Origin: Gelatiniphilus marinus
GTDB taxonomy: Bacteria > Bacteroidota > Bacteroidia > Flavobacteriales > Flavobacteriaceae
Reading direction: 5' to 3' (one strand)
DNA length: 64,000 bases
Assembly: GCF_042678305.1 (NCBI RefSeq)
Contig: NZ_JBHUDT010000001.1
Shown here: positions 15,452-24,491 of the stretch, piece after piece
Numbering within the stretch: the stretch's first letter is position 1
Layout: every line of letters begins with the position of its first letter
The notes under the pieces: model-generated
Seen by the model: the letters and a program-made list of their open reading frames with translations, nothing else
What the model was told of the DNA's origin: nothing
Databases searched by the model: none
Made by a program: the position numbers and the translations under genes

Positions 15452-15805
15452 ATGGCAATTATAATAACAGACGAATGCATAAATTGTGGCGCATGCGAAC
15501 CCGAGTGCCCAAATACAGCAATATATGAAGGTGCCGATGATTGGCGCTATAAAGATGGAACCAGTTTAGAAGGCACTGTTGTACTAACAAACGGAACTGA
15601 AGTTGATGCAGACGAGGCCCAAGAACCAGTAAGCGACGAGATTTATTACATTGTGCCAGATAAATGTACCGAATGTGTAGGTTTCCATGACGAGCCTCAG
15701 TGCGCTGCGGTTTGCCCAGTGGATTGCTGTGTGCCCGATGAGGATGTGGTAGAGACCGAAGAAGAGTTGTTGGCCAAACAAAAATTTATGCATCCAAATG
15801 GTTAA
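15452..15805 (+). CDS. dicluster [4Fe-4S] ferredoxin
   Basis: Small cytoplasmic electron carrier of 117 residues. The first cluster motif is CINCGACEPECPN near residue 9; the second is CTECVGFHDEPQCAAVCPVDCC near 73, with the 8-residue insertion between second and third Cys seen in Allochromatium-type ferredoxins. An acidic insertion (TNGTEVDADEAQEPVSDE) lies between. An in-frame ATG at 15350 exists, but it would precede the promoter's -7 box and add a non-family hydrophobic stretch, so 15452 is chosen. It is divergent from the acyl-CoA reductase and may feed electrons to it or to another reductase; that is inference. Confidence 0.92.
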   Translation: MAIIITDECINCGACEPECPNTAIYEGADDWRYKDGTSLEGTVVLTNGTEVDADEAQEPVSDEIYYIVPDKCTECVGFHDEPQCAAVCPVDCCVPDEDVVETEEELLAKQKFMHPNG

Positions 15806-15833
15806 ACAGTAACCGACATTAAATTATAAAATG

Positions 15834-15865
15834 AATCCCGAGTTTTTTACTTGGGATTTTTTTTA
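15834..15865 (+). terminator. terminator of the ferredoxin gene
   Basis: AATCCCGAGT (15834-15843) pairs with ACTTGGGATT (15849-15858, one G-T pair) and is followed by eight or more T. It lies 30 bases past the ferredoxin stop. Confidence 0.8.
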
Positions 15866-15914
15866 TGTAAAAGAATTAGCAAATTAACTACATTTGCACT
15901 CGCAAATAAAAAAG

Positions 15915-15934
15915 ATTTCCGTGTTCACGGAAAT
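15915..15934. repeat. 8-bp-arm hairpin (ATTTCCGT-GTTC-ACGGAAAT)
   Basis: Perfect inverted repeat with a 4-base loop, in the leader just upstream of ychF. It has the same architecture as hairpins at 19969-19988 (loop CTTC) and 29946-29965 (loop GAAG). Probably a unit of the same dispersed repeat family. Confidence 0.6.
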
Positions 15935-15951
15935 GAAAAAATAAAATTTCA

Positions 15952-17046
15952 ATGAAAGCAGGAATTGTAGGATTGCCAAACGTAGGAAAATCGACGTTAT
16001 TTAATTGTTTATCAAATGCAAAAGCGCAAAGTGCCAACTTTCCGTTTTGTACAATCGAGCCTAATATTGGTGTGGTAAATGTCCCAGACCCTCGTTTAGA
16101 AAAGTTGGATGAATTGGTAAATCCAGAGCGCGTTCAGCCTGCAACCGTTGAGATTGTAGATATTGCGGGATTGGTAAAAGGCGCCAGTAAAGGCGAAGGT
16201 TTAGGTAACCAGTTTTTAGCTAATATTCGCGAAACCGATGCTATTCTTCATGTATTACGCTGTTTTGATAACGATAATATAGTGCATGTTGATGGCAACG
16301 TAAACCCCATTCGAGATAAAGAAACCATCGATATGGAATTGCAGCTTAAAGATCTAGAAACCCTAGAAAAGAAGTTGGATAAAGTAAAACGTTCCGCTAA
16401 AACAGGTAATAAAGAGGCCCAAAAAGAAGAGGCTGTTTTATTAAAACTTAAAGCCGGTTTAGAAGCAGGAAAATCGGTTCGGGCCATTGAGATTTCAGAA
16501 GACGATTATTACGATTTTGTAAAACCCTCGCAACTTATTACAGATAAGCCGGTTATGTATGTTTGTAATGTAGATGAAGGTTCTGCGGTTTCTGGCAATG
16601 CTTATGTCGAGCAAGTAAAAGAAGCTGTTAAAGACGAAAATGCCGAGGTATTAGTACTTGCCGTAGGTACCGAGGCCGATATTAACGAGCTGGACGATTA
16701 CCAAGAACGCCAAATGTTTTTACAGGATATTGGATTGGATGAAGCGGGTTCTGCTAAATTAATTCGTTCGGCATACAAACTGCTAAATCAACAAACCTAT
16801 TTTACTGCAGGGGTTAAAGAAGTTCGCGCTTGGACCATAGATGTTGGCGCAACGGCACCACAGGCTGCAGGGGTTATCCACACCGATTTTGAAAAAGGCT
16901 TTATCCGCGCAGAAGTTATTGCTTACGATGATTATGTGGCTTTTGGTAGCGAAACCAAAGTTAAAGAAGCCGGCAAAATGCGTGTTGAAGGCAAAAATTA
17001 CATTGTTAAAGATGGCGATGTGATGCACTTTTTGTTCAACGTGTAA
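15952..17046 (+). CDS. ychF: YchF/OLA1-type translation-associated ATPase
   Basis: Obg-family P-loop protein that hydrolyses ATP rather than GTP and binds ribosomes. At 364 residues it has full length. Seen: P-loop GLPNVGKST (7-15), NFPFCTIEPN (switch I), DIAGLVKGASKGEGLGNQFL (switch II), the altered base-specificity motif NVDEG in place of NKxD, a coiled-coil insertion (about 125-165), and the C-terminal TGS-like domain ending in GDVMHFLFNV. It stands alone after a repeat hairpin. ATG start. Very sure. Confidence 0.96.
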   Translation: MKAGIVGLPNVGKSTLFNCLSNAKAQSANFPFCTIEPNIGVVNVPDPRLEKLDELVNPERVQPATVEIVDIAGLVKGASKGEGLGNQFLANIRETDAILHVLRCFDNDNIVHVDGNVNPIRDKETIDMELQLKDLETLEKKLDKVKRSAKTGNKEAQKEEAVLLKLKAGLEAGKSVRAIEISEDDYYDFVKPSQLITDKPVMYVCNVDEGSAVSGNAYVEQVKEAVKDENAEVLVLAVGTEADINELDDYQERQMFLQDIGLDEAGSAKLIRSAYKLLNQQTYFTAGVKEVRAWTIDVGATAPQAAGVIHTDFEKGFIRAEVIAYDDYVAFGSETKVKEAGKMRVEGKNYIVKDGDVMHFLFNV

Positions 17047-17176
17047 TTTTACCCAGCTATTGGCCGGTAAACCATTAGGTCTCTGGTAAATGTTTTTAAG
17101 GGCTACGTGGTATTTTGCAGGATTTTGTGCATTTTATCGAAAGGTTTGGTTAAAGCTTTAAAACTTATAGTCTTAA

Positions 17177-17214
17177 AAGGAGGTTTCATTCGTAAATAGA
17201 TTTAATCAAATCTA
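17177..17214 (+). promoter_or_regulatory. leader with perfect AAGGAGGT and a 7-bp hairpin
   Basis: AAGGAGGT lies at 17177-17184 but is too far (about 36 bases) from the ATG at 17221 to act as its ribosome site; Bacteroidetes rarely use such sites. It is followed by TAGATTT-AATC-AAATCTA (17197-17214), a perfect hairpin ending 6 bases before the ATG, which could mask the start region. Confidence 0.35.
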
Positions 17215-17220
17215 AAATTC

Positions 17221-17919
17221 ATGAATGTCAAACAATCACTCTTATCAATTATTCTATTAGGTTTTACAACCTTATCTTTTGCGCAAGTTGAAACCGACGA
17301 ATCTAAATTCGCGCTAGGTTTCTCAGCAGGCTACAATAGAGGCTTTGGTGCCCAAATAAGCATAACGGCTTTACGCCCCTTAGAAAGTTTGCCTGTACAA
17401 ATTAGGTTTGGTATAGGGCTTACTAAATTAAATCCAGGAAACGCAGCAGACGCCAGACGCATTTTTATAAACAATGCCACCAATGGCGTACCCGAAGAAA
17501 AAGCCAAATCATTTGATTACAGACTCGATTTTATGCTAAATTCCAATTTTATAGATTCAGAATCTACCAAGCTGGTATTTGGCCCAAGGTACTCAAGCTT
17601 TACAGCGAATTTTAAATACGTTGGCGGCAATGAAGATTTTGATGTTACAACCAAACAATTTGGAGTGGGTCTGGGCGCAGAAAGTCAGTTTAAAATGAAC
17701 GATAAAATTAACCTGTTGGCCGCAATTGGGTTAGACTATTTTTTCAATAACACCCTAAAAGGCCACGACACCTCTTACAGTCCAGACAACGATAACGTAA
17801 ATGCCAGAAACGACAACGCAAATAACAATGCCGAATTTACCTATAAAGATGCCAACAAAGCCATAAAACAACCCCAATTAATGCCCCGTGTGCTTATAGG
17901 TTTGGTATATAAACTCTAG
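17221..17919 (+). CDS. outer-membrane beta-barrel protein, unknown function
   Basis: A 232-residue secreted protein: signal peptide (about 1-20, ending LSFAQ), then alternating hydrophobic strands (FALGFSAGYNRGFGAQISI, KLVFGPRYSSFTANFKYVGG, NLLAAIGLDYFFNNT) and a terminal strand LMPRVLIGLVYKL, as in small porin-like barrels. An Asn/Asp-rich loop (DNDNVNARNDNANNNAE) near 195-215 probably faces outside. It stands alone, between ychF and parE, with its own terminator downstream. No named family is recognised. Confidence 0.78.
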   Translation: MNVKQSLLSIILLGFTTLSFAQVETDESKFALGFSAGYNRGFGAQISITALRPLESLPVQIRFGIGLTKLNPGNAADARRIFINNATNGVPEEKAKSFDYRLDFMLNSNFIDSESTKLVFGPRYSSFTANFKYVGGNEDFDVTTKQFGVGLGAESQFKMNDKINLLAAIGLDYFFNNTLKGHDTSYSPDNDNVNARNDNANNNAEFTYKDANKAIKQPQLMPRVLIGLVYKL

Positions 17920-17943
17920 TAACACCAATCTTAAATAATCTTT

Positions 17944-17977
17944 AAACCAGTGTTCTCAACAGCATTGGTTTTTTTAT
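17944..17977 (+). terminator. terminator after the beta-barrel gene
   Basis: AAACCAGTG (17944-17952) pairs with CATTGGTTT (17963-17971, one G-T pair) and is followed by a T-run to 17977. Confidence 0.75.
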
Positions 17978-18062
17978 TGTTAATTACTTTGTGTAATCGC
18001 TGTTTTATATTATAATTGGTTGTGTTATATTAGCATCCTATCATTAAATTCTGCTCAATTTT

Positions 18063-19922
18063 ATGGCTGTACAATCCAATTATACCGAAGACAACATACG
18101 TTCACTAGACTGGAAAGAACATATCCGTATGCGCCCAGGTATGTATATTGGCAAATTGGGCGATGGCTCGTCGCCAGACGATGGCATTTACATCCTTTTA
18201 AAAGAAGTGCTCGACAACTCCATTGACGAATACGTAATGGGCGCGGGTAAAACCATAGAAATTTCCATTCAGGGCACAAAAGTTACCGTGCGCGATTATG
18301 GTCGAGGCATCCCCTTGGGCAAAGTGGTCGATGTGGTTTCAAAAATGAATACCGGCGGTAAATACGACTCCAAGGCCTTTAAAAAATCGGTCGGCTTAAA
18401 CGGTGTTGGTACCAAAGCAGTTAATGCGCTATCGTCGTTTTTTAGAGTAGAATCTACGCGCGATAGTAAAAGCGCTTCCGCGGAATTTGAGCAAGGTAAA
18501 TTAATTGCCAAGGATTTATTAGAAGAAACTTCCCGTAGAAAAGGCACCAAGGTGTCTTTCGTTCCAGATGAAGCCATCTTTAAAAATTATAAATACAGAA
18601 ACGAGTATATCGTTAAAATGCTGAAAAACTATGTGTATTTAAACCCCGGTTTAACCATAGTTTTTAATGGCGAAAAATATTTTAGCGAAAACGGTTTAAA
18701 GGATTTGTTGAGCGAAAACATTAACGAGTCCGATAGGTTATACCCCATTGTACATTTACGAGGCGACGATATTGAAATTGCCTTAACGCACAGTAAAACC
18801 CAATATAGCGAAGAGTACCACAGTTTTGTAAACGGGCAAAACACCACCCAGGGCGGTACACACTTAAATGCCTTTAGAGAAGCTGTAGTTAAAACCATTC
18901 GTGAGTTTTATGGTAAAAATTTTGATGCCTCCGATATTAGGAAATCTGTTGTAAGTGCCATTGCCATTAAAGTTATGGAACCCGTTTTCGAGAGCCAGAC
19001 CAAAACCAAATTGGGCTCTACCGATATGGGTGGCGATTTGCCAACGGTACGTACCTATGTTAACGATTTTGTAAAAACACATTTAGATAACTATCTGCAC
19101 AAAAACCCAGATACCGCAGAGAAAATACAGCGTAAAATTTTACAGGCCGAACGCGAGCGAAAGGAATTATCGGGTATTAGAAAATTAGCTAAAGACAGAG
19201 CAAAAAAAGCAAGCCTTCACAATAAAAAATTACGCGATTGCCGGGTGCACTTTGGAGATACCAAAAACGAAAGGTACCTTGAAACCACTTTGTTTATAAC
19301 AGAGGGCGATTCGGCTTCGGGTAGTATTACAAAGTCGCGAGATGTAAATACACAAGCCGTTTTCAGTTTAAAGGGAAAACCACTAAACTGCTACGGATTA
19401 AGTAAAAAGATAGTTTACGAAAACGAAGAATTCAACCTGCTTCAAGCCGCATTAAACATTGAAGAATCTTTGGAAGATTTACGCTATAATAACGTGGTTA
19501 TCGCTACCGATGCCGATGTTGATGGTATGCACATTCGGTTGTTATTGATAACCTTCTTTTTGCAATTTTTCCCTGAAGTCATCAAAGAAGGGCATTTGTA
19601 TATTTTGCAAACCCCATTATTTAGGGTGCGCAATAAAAAAGAAACCATTTACTGCTATTCTGAAGAAGAACGGCGCGATGCCATCGAAAAATTAAAACCA
19701 AAACCGGAAATCACACGATTTAAAGGATTGGGTGAAATCTCGCCCGATGAGTTCAAGCATTTTATTGGTGATGATATTCGGTTAGATCCTATAATGTTGG
19801 ACGATAACATGTCTATCGATGAACTATTGTCTTTTTACATGGGTAAAAACACCCCGGACCGACAGGAGTTTATAATTGATAATCTGAAAGTAGAATTGGA
19901 TTTAATTGAAGAAGAGAAGTAA
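18063..19922 (+). CDS. parE: DNA topoisomerase IV subunit B (type IIA ATPase subunit)
   Basis: ATPase subunit of the second type II topoisomerase, which decatenates chromosomes. Its 619 residues match ParE rather than the longer GyrB forms. GHKL ATP-site motifs are seen (DNSIDEY, VRDYGRGIP, GLNGVGTKAVNALS), then the transducer domain and the TOPRIM motifs EGDSASGS and DADVDGMH near 415 and 480. The partner parC starts 75 bases downstream with a palindromic repeat between them, so the two are probably co-transcribed. ParE rather than GyrB is supported by length and by the adjacent subunit A having a non-standard acidic tail. ATG start. Confidence 0.92.
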   Translation: MAVQSNYTEDNIRSLDWKEHIRMRPGMYIGKLGDGSSPDDGIYILLKEVLDNSIDEYVMGAGKTIEISIQGTKVTVRDYGRGIPLGKVVDVVSKMNTGGKYDSKAFKKSVGLNGVGTKAVNALSSFFRVESTRDSKSASAEFEQGKLIAKDLLEETSRRKGTKVSFVPDEAIFKNYKYRNEYIVKMLKNYVYLNPGLTIVFNGEKYFSENGLKDLLSENINESDRLYPIVHLRGDDIEIALTHSKTQYSEEYHSFVNGQNTTQGGTHLNAFREAVVKTIREFYGKNFDASDIRKSVVSAIAIKVMEPVFESQTKTKLGSTDMGGDLPTVRTYVNDFVKTHLDNYLHKNPDTAEKIQRKILQAERERKELSGIRKLAKDRAKKASLHNKKLRDCRVHFGDTKNERYLETTLFITEGDSASGSITKSRDVNTQAVFSLKGKPLNCYGLSKKIVYENEEFNLLQAALNIEESLEDLRYNNVVIATDADVDGMHIRLLLITFFLQFFPEVIKEGHLYILQTPLFRVRNKKETIYCYSEEERRDAIEKLKPKPEITRFKGLGEISPDEFKHFIGDDIRLDPIMLDDNMSIDELLSFYMGKNTPDRQEFIIDNLKVELDLIEEEK

Positions 19923-19924
19923 TT

Positions 19925-19991
19925 GTCATTCCGCACTTGATGCGGAATCCAAAAAAAATATAAAATAGATTCCTGCCTTCGCAGGAATGAC
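19925..19991. repeat. 67-bp palindromic element between parE and parC
   Basis: Bounded by inverted GTCATTCC (19925-19932) and GGAATGAC (19984-19991). It holds two hairpins: ATTCCGCA/TGCGGAAT (19928-19948) and ATTCCTGC-CTTC-GCAGGAAT (19969-19988). It ends 6 bases before the parC ATG, inside what is probably one operon. Confidence 0.8.
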
Positions 19992-19997
19992 AAGAAT

Positions 19998-22679
19998 ATG
20001 ATAGAACACCAAAACGACGATTTAGAAAACAACAATACAGAAAACCAAGAGCCCCAAGAAACCATTACCCGAATTACGGGTATGTACAAAGATTGGTTTT
20101 TAGATTATGCCTCGTATGTCATATTAGAAAGAGCCGTACCTGCTATTGAAGACGGTTTTAAACCCGTGCAGCGCCGTATTATGCATTCCATGAAAGATTT
20201 GGACGATGGGCGCTACAATAAAGTGGCGAACATAGTTGGTCATACCATGCAATACCACCCACACGGTGATGCTAGTATTGCTGATGCCATGGTGCAAATT
20301 GGTCAGAAAGATTTGTTGATTGATACTCAGGGAAACTGGGGAAACATTTTAACGGGCGATAGGGCAGCGGCATCGCGTTATATTGAAGCGCGTCTTTCAA
20401 AGTTTGGGCTGGATGTTGTATTTAACCCTAAAATTACCGAATGGCAGGCCAGTTATGATGGCAGACGAAAGGAGCCCGTAAACCTTCCGGTTATGTTTCC
20501 GTTGCTTTTGGCACAGGGCGGAGAAGGTATTGCGGTGGGCTTATCAACTAAAATATTGCCGCATAATTTTATCGAACTTATTGATGCTTCCATAAAACAT
20601 TTACAAGGTAAACGCTTCACTATTTTACCCGATTTTCCAACGGCAGGAATCGCAGATTTTTCAAATTATAACGATGGTTTACGAGGCGGAAAAGTTCGCG
20701 TTCGTGCAAAAATTTCGCAAGTCGATAAAAACACATTGGCCATTACCGAAATTCCTTTTGGCACCACCACATCGTCGTTAATAGATTCCATATTAAAAGC
20801 CAACGATAAAGGTAAAATCAAGGTTAAAAAGATTGAAGATAACACCGCCGCCGAGGTAGAGATATTAATCCATCTTCCGTCAGGATTATCGCCAGACAAA
20901 ACCATTGATGCCCTGTATGCCTTTACCAGTTGCGAATCGTCTATTTCGCCATTGGGTTGTGTTATTGAAGATAACAAGCCTTTGTTTATAGGGGTTACCG
21001 AAATGCTGCGTCGCTCTACCGATAATACCGTTCAGCTTTTAAAGCAAGAATTGGAAATCAAATTAAACGAGTTTGAAGAGCAATGGCATTTCGCATCGTT
21101 AGAACGTATTTTTATAGAAAACAGGATTTACCGCGATATTGAAGAAGAAGAAACATGGGAAGGTGTTATTTCGGCTATCGATAAAGGCCTTCAACCCCAT
21201 ATAAAACATTTAAAACGCGCCATTACAGAAGATGACATTGTGCGTTTAACCGAAATACGAATCAAGCGTATCTCGAAATTCGATATCGATAAGGCACAAC
21301 AAAAAATTGAAGCTTTAGAAGATCAAATAGCGCAGATAAAACATCATTTAGCAAACCTTATTGATTATGCTATCGCCTATTTTAAGCGGCTTAAAAAAGA
21401 TTACGGCGAAGGGCGCGAGCGCAAAACCGAAATCAGAACGTTTGATGATGTCGATGCTACCAAAGTTGTAATAAGAAACACCAAACTTTATGTAAATAGG
21501 GAGGAAGGTTTTATAGGAACCTCGTTGCGCAAAAACGAATATGTTGGCGATTGTAGCGATATAGACGATATAATCGTGTTTACCAAAGAAGGTAAAATGA
21601 TGGTTACTAAAGTAGATACCAAAACCTTTATTGGTAAAGACATCATTCATGTGGCGGTGTTTAAAAAAAAGGACAAACGTACCATTTACAATATGATTTA
21701 CCGCGACGGAAAAGGTGGGCCATCATACATTAAACGTTTTGCAGTTACCAGCATAACCCGCGATAAAGAGTACGATTTAACCAACGGCAATAAAGGGTCG
21801 GTGGTACTATATTTTTCAGCAAACCCGAATGGAGAAGCCGAAGTGGTTACCGTTAATTTACGGCAAGCCGGCAGCATAAAAAAACTAAAATGGGATATCG
21901 ATTTTGCCGATATTCTTATAAAAGGACGCACATCAAAAGGGAATTTAGTAACTAAATATTCTATTAAACGTGTTGAATTGAAAGAAAAAGGTGTATCAAC
22001 TTTAAAACCTCGAAAAATTTGGTTTGACGATGCGGTACAACGCTTAAATGTTGATGGTAGAGGCGAATTGGTGGGCGAGTTTAGAGGTGAAGACAAACTG
22101 TTAATAATCAATCAATCTGGAATGGTTAAAACCGTAACGCCAGAAGTAACCATGCATTTTGACGACGATATGATTGTTATGGAAAAATGGGTGCCTAAAA
22201 AGCCCATATCTGCCATTTATTATAACGGCGAAAAAGAACTGTATTACGTAAAACGCTTTTTAATAGAACAAGAAGGAAAGGAAGAATCGTTTATACCAGA
22301 TCACCCAAATTCGCAATTGGAAATTGTTTCTACAGATTGGAAGCCCATGGCAGAAATTGTTTTTGCCAAAGAACGTGGCAAGGACAGAAAGGAAAATTTA
22401 CAGATTAACCTAGAAGAGTTTATTGCCATTAAAGGGATAAATGCTTTGGGCAACCAGCTTACCAAAGAGAAAGTAAACCAAATTAACGTTTTGGACCCCA
22501 TCCCTTTTGAAGCCCCCGAAGAAACCCCTGCAGATGAGATTGAAGTGGTTGATGAAACAGAAATTTCTTCGAATGATTCAGTAGAAAAAAACCAAATTAA
22601 TAAATCTAATTCAGATGATAAATCTAATGATTCTGGAGATTTAGAAATGGATGATGAAGGGCAAATTACTTTGTTTTAA
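19998..22679 (+). CDS. parC: DNA topoisomerase IV subunit A
   Basis: Catalytic subunit, 893 residues, that cuts and rejoins DNA. Near the N-terminus: ITGMYKDWFLDYASYVILERAVPAIEDGFKPVQRRI and the active-site Tyr in AAASRYIEARLSKFG (about residue 131). Middle: QPHG-type NTTSSLIDSI-equivalent winged helix and coiled-coil; C-terminal beta-pinwheel (about 520-830). The last 50 residues are an acidic, Ser/Asn/Asp-rich linker ending in DDEGQITLF. ATG at 19998 is reached right after the palindromic repeat. The stop is one base from the converging miaA stop at 22681, with no terminator hairpin seen between them. Confidence 0.93.
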   Translation: MIEHQNDDLENNNTENQEPQETITRITGMYKDWFLDYASYVILERAVPAIEDGFKPVQRRIMHSMKDLDDGRYNKVANIVGHTMQYHPHGDASIADAMVQIGQKDLLIDTQGNWGNILTGDRAAASRYIEARLSKFGLDVVFNPKITEWQASYDGRRKEPVNLPVMFPLLLAQGGEGIAVGLSTKILPHNFIELIDASIKHLQGKRFTILPDFPTAGIADFSNYNDGLRGGKVRVRAKISQVDKNTLAITEIPFGTTTSSLIDSILKANDKGKIKVKKIEDNTAAEVEILIHLPSGLSPDKTIDALYAFTSCESSISPLGCVIEDNKPLFIGVTEMLRRSTDNTVQLLKQELEIKLNEFEEQWHFASLERIFIENRIYRDIEEEETWEGVISAIDKGLQPHIKHLKRAITEDDIVRLTEIRIKRISKFDIDKAQQKIEALEDQIAQIKHHLANLIDYAIAYFKRLKKDYGEGRERKTEIRTFDDVDATKVVIRNTKLYVNREEGFIGTSLRKNEYVGDCSDIDDIIVFTKEGKMMVTKVDTKTFIGKDIIHVAVFKKKDKRTIYNMIYRDGKGGPSYIKRFAVTSITRDKEYDLTNGNKGSVVLYFSANPNGEAEVVTVNLRQAGSIKKLKWDIDFADILIKGRTSKGNLVTKYSIKRVELKEKGVSTLKPRKIWFDDAVQRLNVDGRGELVGEFRGEDKLLIINQSGMVKTVTPEVTMHFDDDMIVMEKWVPKKPISAIYYNGEKELYYVKRFLIEQEGKEESFIPDHPNSQLEIVSTDWKPMAEIVFAKERGKDRKENLQINLEEFIAIKGINALGNQLTKEKVNQINVLDPIPFEAPEETPADEIEVVDETEISSNDSVEKNQINKSNSDDKSNDSGDLEMDDEGQITLF

Positions 22680-22680
22680 A

Positions 22681-23592
22681 TTAATGTAATTCAGTTGTTG
22701 TTATTTGCTTCAATTCATTGGTAATAACATTCACATTAGTTTCATAATCAAACCAAAGCGTCGATTCATCTTTTTTAAACCAAGTTAGTTGGCGTTTTGC
22801 AAAACGACGGGTATGTTTTTTAATTTCAGAAATTGCAAAATCTAAAGTCCATTCACCATTCAAGTAATTAAATAATTCTTTGTAACCAACGGTATTTAAT
22901 GCGTTTAATGATTGATAGGGCATTAAAGTTTTAACTTCGTTTAATAAACCTTGTTCCATCATTATATCAACACGCTGGTTAATACGGTCGTAAATAATTT
23001 CCCTTTCCGCAGTTAAACCAACGGTAATGGTTTTAAAATCTCTTTTGCTTTTTCCTTGGTTTAAAAATGATGAATAGGGTTTACCCGAGCCTAAACAAAT
23101 TTCTAAAGCACGAATAACACGATGCGGATTGTCAATAGCTATCGTATTATAAGCTTTACTATCAAGGGTATTTAATTGGTTTTGTAAATGTTTTAATCCT
23201 TTAGATTGTAATTCGTTATTTAATTGTTCGCGAATACTTTTATCGACTTCCGGAAACTCATCTAAACCTTTAGTAACAGCATCAACATATAAGCCGGAAC
23301 CGCCAACCATAATAACCACATTGTTGGTTTTAAAAAGGGTGTTTAAGCATTGTAGTACATCTTTTTCAAACGCACCCACATTATAGTTGTCTTGAATGGA
23401 TTTATGATGAATAAAATGGTGTTTAGCCGCAGCTAATTCTTCAGCAGAAGGTGCAGCCGTACCAATTTGCATCTCTTTAAAAAACTGTCTGGAGTCTGCC
23501 GAAATAATATCTGCATTAAAATATTGCGCCAGTTTAATACTTAATGCTGTTTTGCCTATTGCCGTTGGCCCAACAATGGAGATTAATAACAT
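22681..23592 (-). CDS. miaA: tRNA dimethylallyltransferase
   Basis: Transfers a dimethylallyl group to A37 of tRNAs that read UNN codons. Its 303 residues fit. Seen: P-loop GPTAIGKTALS (8-18), ISADSRQFFKEMQIGTA, HHFIHHKS, a GGSGLYVDAVTKG loop, NPHRVIRALEI and the C-terminal QLTWFKKD. ATG start. It is converging with parC and followed in transcription order by nothing on this strand; the upstream K+ channel gene is 4 bases away, so it is the last gene of a long operon. Confidence 0.95.
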   Translation of the reverse strand: MLLISIVGPTAIGKTALSIKLAQYFNADIISADSRQFFKEMQIGTAAPSAEELAAAKHHFIHHKSIQDNYNVGAFEKDVLQCLNTLFKTNNVVIMVGGSGLYVDAVTKGLDEFPEVDKSIREQLNNELQSKGLKHLQNQLNTLDSKAYNTIAIDNPHRVIRALEICLGSGKPYSSFLNQGKSKRDFKTITVGLTAEREIIYDRINQRVDIMMEQGLLNEVKTLMPYQSLNALNTVGYKELFNYLNGEWTLDFAISEIKKHTRRFAKRQLTWFKKDESTLWFDYETNVNVITNELKQITTTELH

Positions 23593-23596
23593 ACCA

Positions 23597-24466
23597 TTAA
23601 TTTAATTTACGACCACATTTAAAGCAAAATTTAGCATTATCTTGATGCTGTACAGCTAAGCAATTAATGCAGCATTGAGAGTTAAGATGTACAGGTTTTT
23701 TAGAGTTTCCTGTTTCAGTTTTAGGTTCTTTGTCTTTACCAGATTTGTAAATGTTAGTATATTCTGCCGATATAATGCCTGTTGGTACGGCTATAATACC
23801 ATATCCCAAAATCATAACAAAAGAGGCTATAAGTTGCCCAAAAGGCGTTTGTGGGGTAATATCCCCAAAGCCAACAGTTGTAAGTGTTACAATACACCAG
23901 TAAACACTTTTTGGTATGTTAGTAAAACCATTTTCTTCACCTTCAATGAGGTACATAATGGTGCCTAAAATAATTGAGATAATAATAACAGCATAAAGGA
24001 AAACCGATATTTTTGCTCTACTGGCTCTTAAGGCACTCATTAAATTATTTGAGGCTCCTAAATAACGGGTTAATTTTAAAATTCTAAAAACACGAAGTAG
24101 CCTTAAAGCACGTATAGCTGCTAATGCATGAATACCACCAAAAATTAAAGAAATGTATTTAGGAATGGTTGAGAGCAAATCTACAATACCATAAAAGCTA
24201 AAAATATAATTTAGTGGTTTTTTAACCGTTAAAACTCTTGCTATATATTCTATGGTAAATAATACGGTAATAATCCATTCTGATATATTAAGAAAATCAT
24301 GGAAGTTTTTATCTATACTCTCTACACTTTCTAGCATAACTAGCAAAATACTGGCTAGAATGGTTATTAATAAAACCACATCGAACAGCTTACCTTGAGG
24401 TGTATCGGCCTCATAAATAATTTCATGTAGCTTTACCCTTAATTTATTTCTAGTGTATTTGCTCAT
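23597..24466 (-). CDS. Kv-type ion channel with C-terminal zinc-ribbon
   Basis: Voltage-gated-type potassium channel subunit (289 residues). Six transmembrane helices; S4 is an Arg-rich helix (IRALRLLRVFRILKLTRYL, about 118-136), and the pore has the K+ filter TTVGFGD near 194-200. After S6 the protein ends in two CxxC pairs (CINC ... CFKC, residues about 265-284), a zinc-ribbon-like knuckle that most bacterial channels of this type lack. Function of this domain is not known; assembly or sensing is possible. The TAnnTTTG box at 24473-24480 lies just upstream of the ATG. Adjacent miaA is 4 bases downstream. Confidence 0.88.
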   Translation of the reverse strand: MSKYTRNKLRVKLHEIIYEADTPQGKLFDVVLLITILASILLVMLESVESIDKNFHDFLNISEWIITVLFTIEYIARVLTVKKPLNYIFSFYGIVDLLSTIPKYISLIFGGIHALAAIRALRLLRVFRILKLTRYLGASNNLMSALRASRAKISVFLYAVIIISIILGTIMYLIEGEENGFTNIPKSVYWCIVTLTTVGFGDITPQTPFGQLIASFVMILGYGIIAVPTGIISAEYTNIYKSGKDKEPKTETGNSKKPVHLNSQCCINCLAVQHQDNAKFCFKCGRKLN

Positions 24467-24472
24467 AAACTC

Positions 24473-24480
24473 AAAAGTAG
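24473..24480 (-). promoter_or_regulatory. -7 box close to the channel gene start
   Basis: TACTTTTG on the minus strand, 6 bases from the ATG at 24466. If used, it would give a nearly leaderless mRNA. The -33 box is not clear. Confidence 0.35.
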
Positions 24481-24491
24481 TAAAAGATTTG

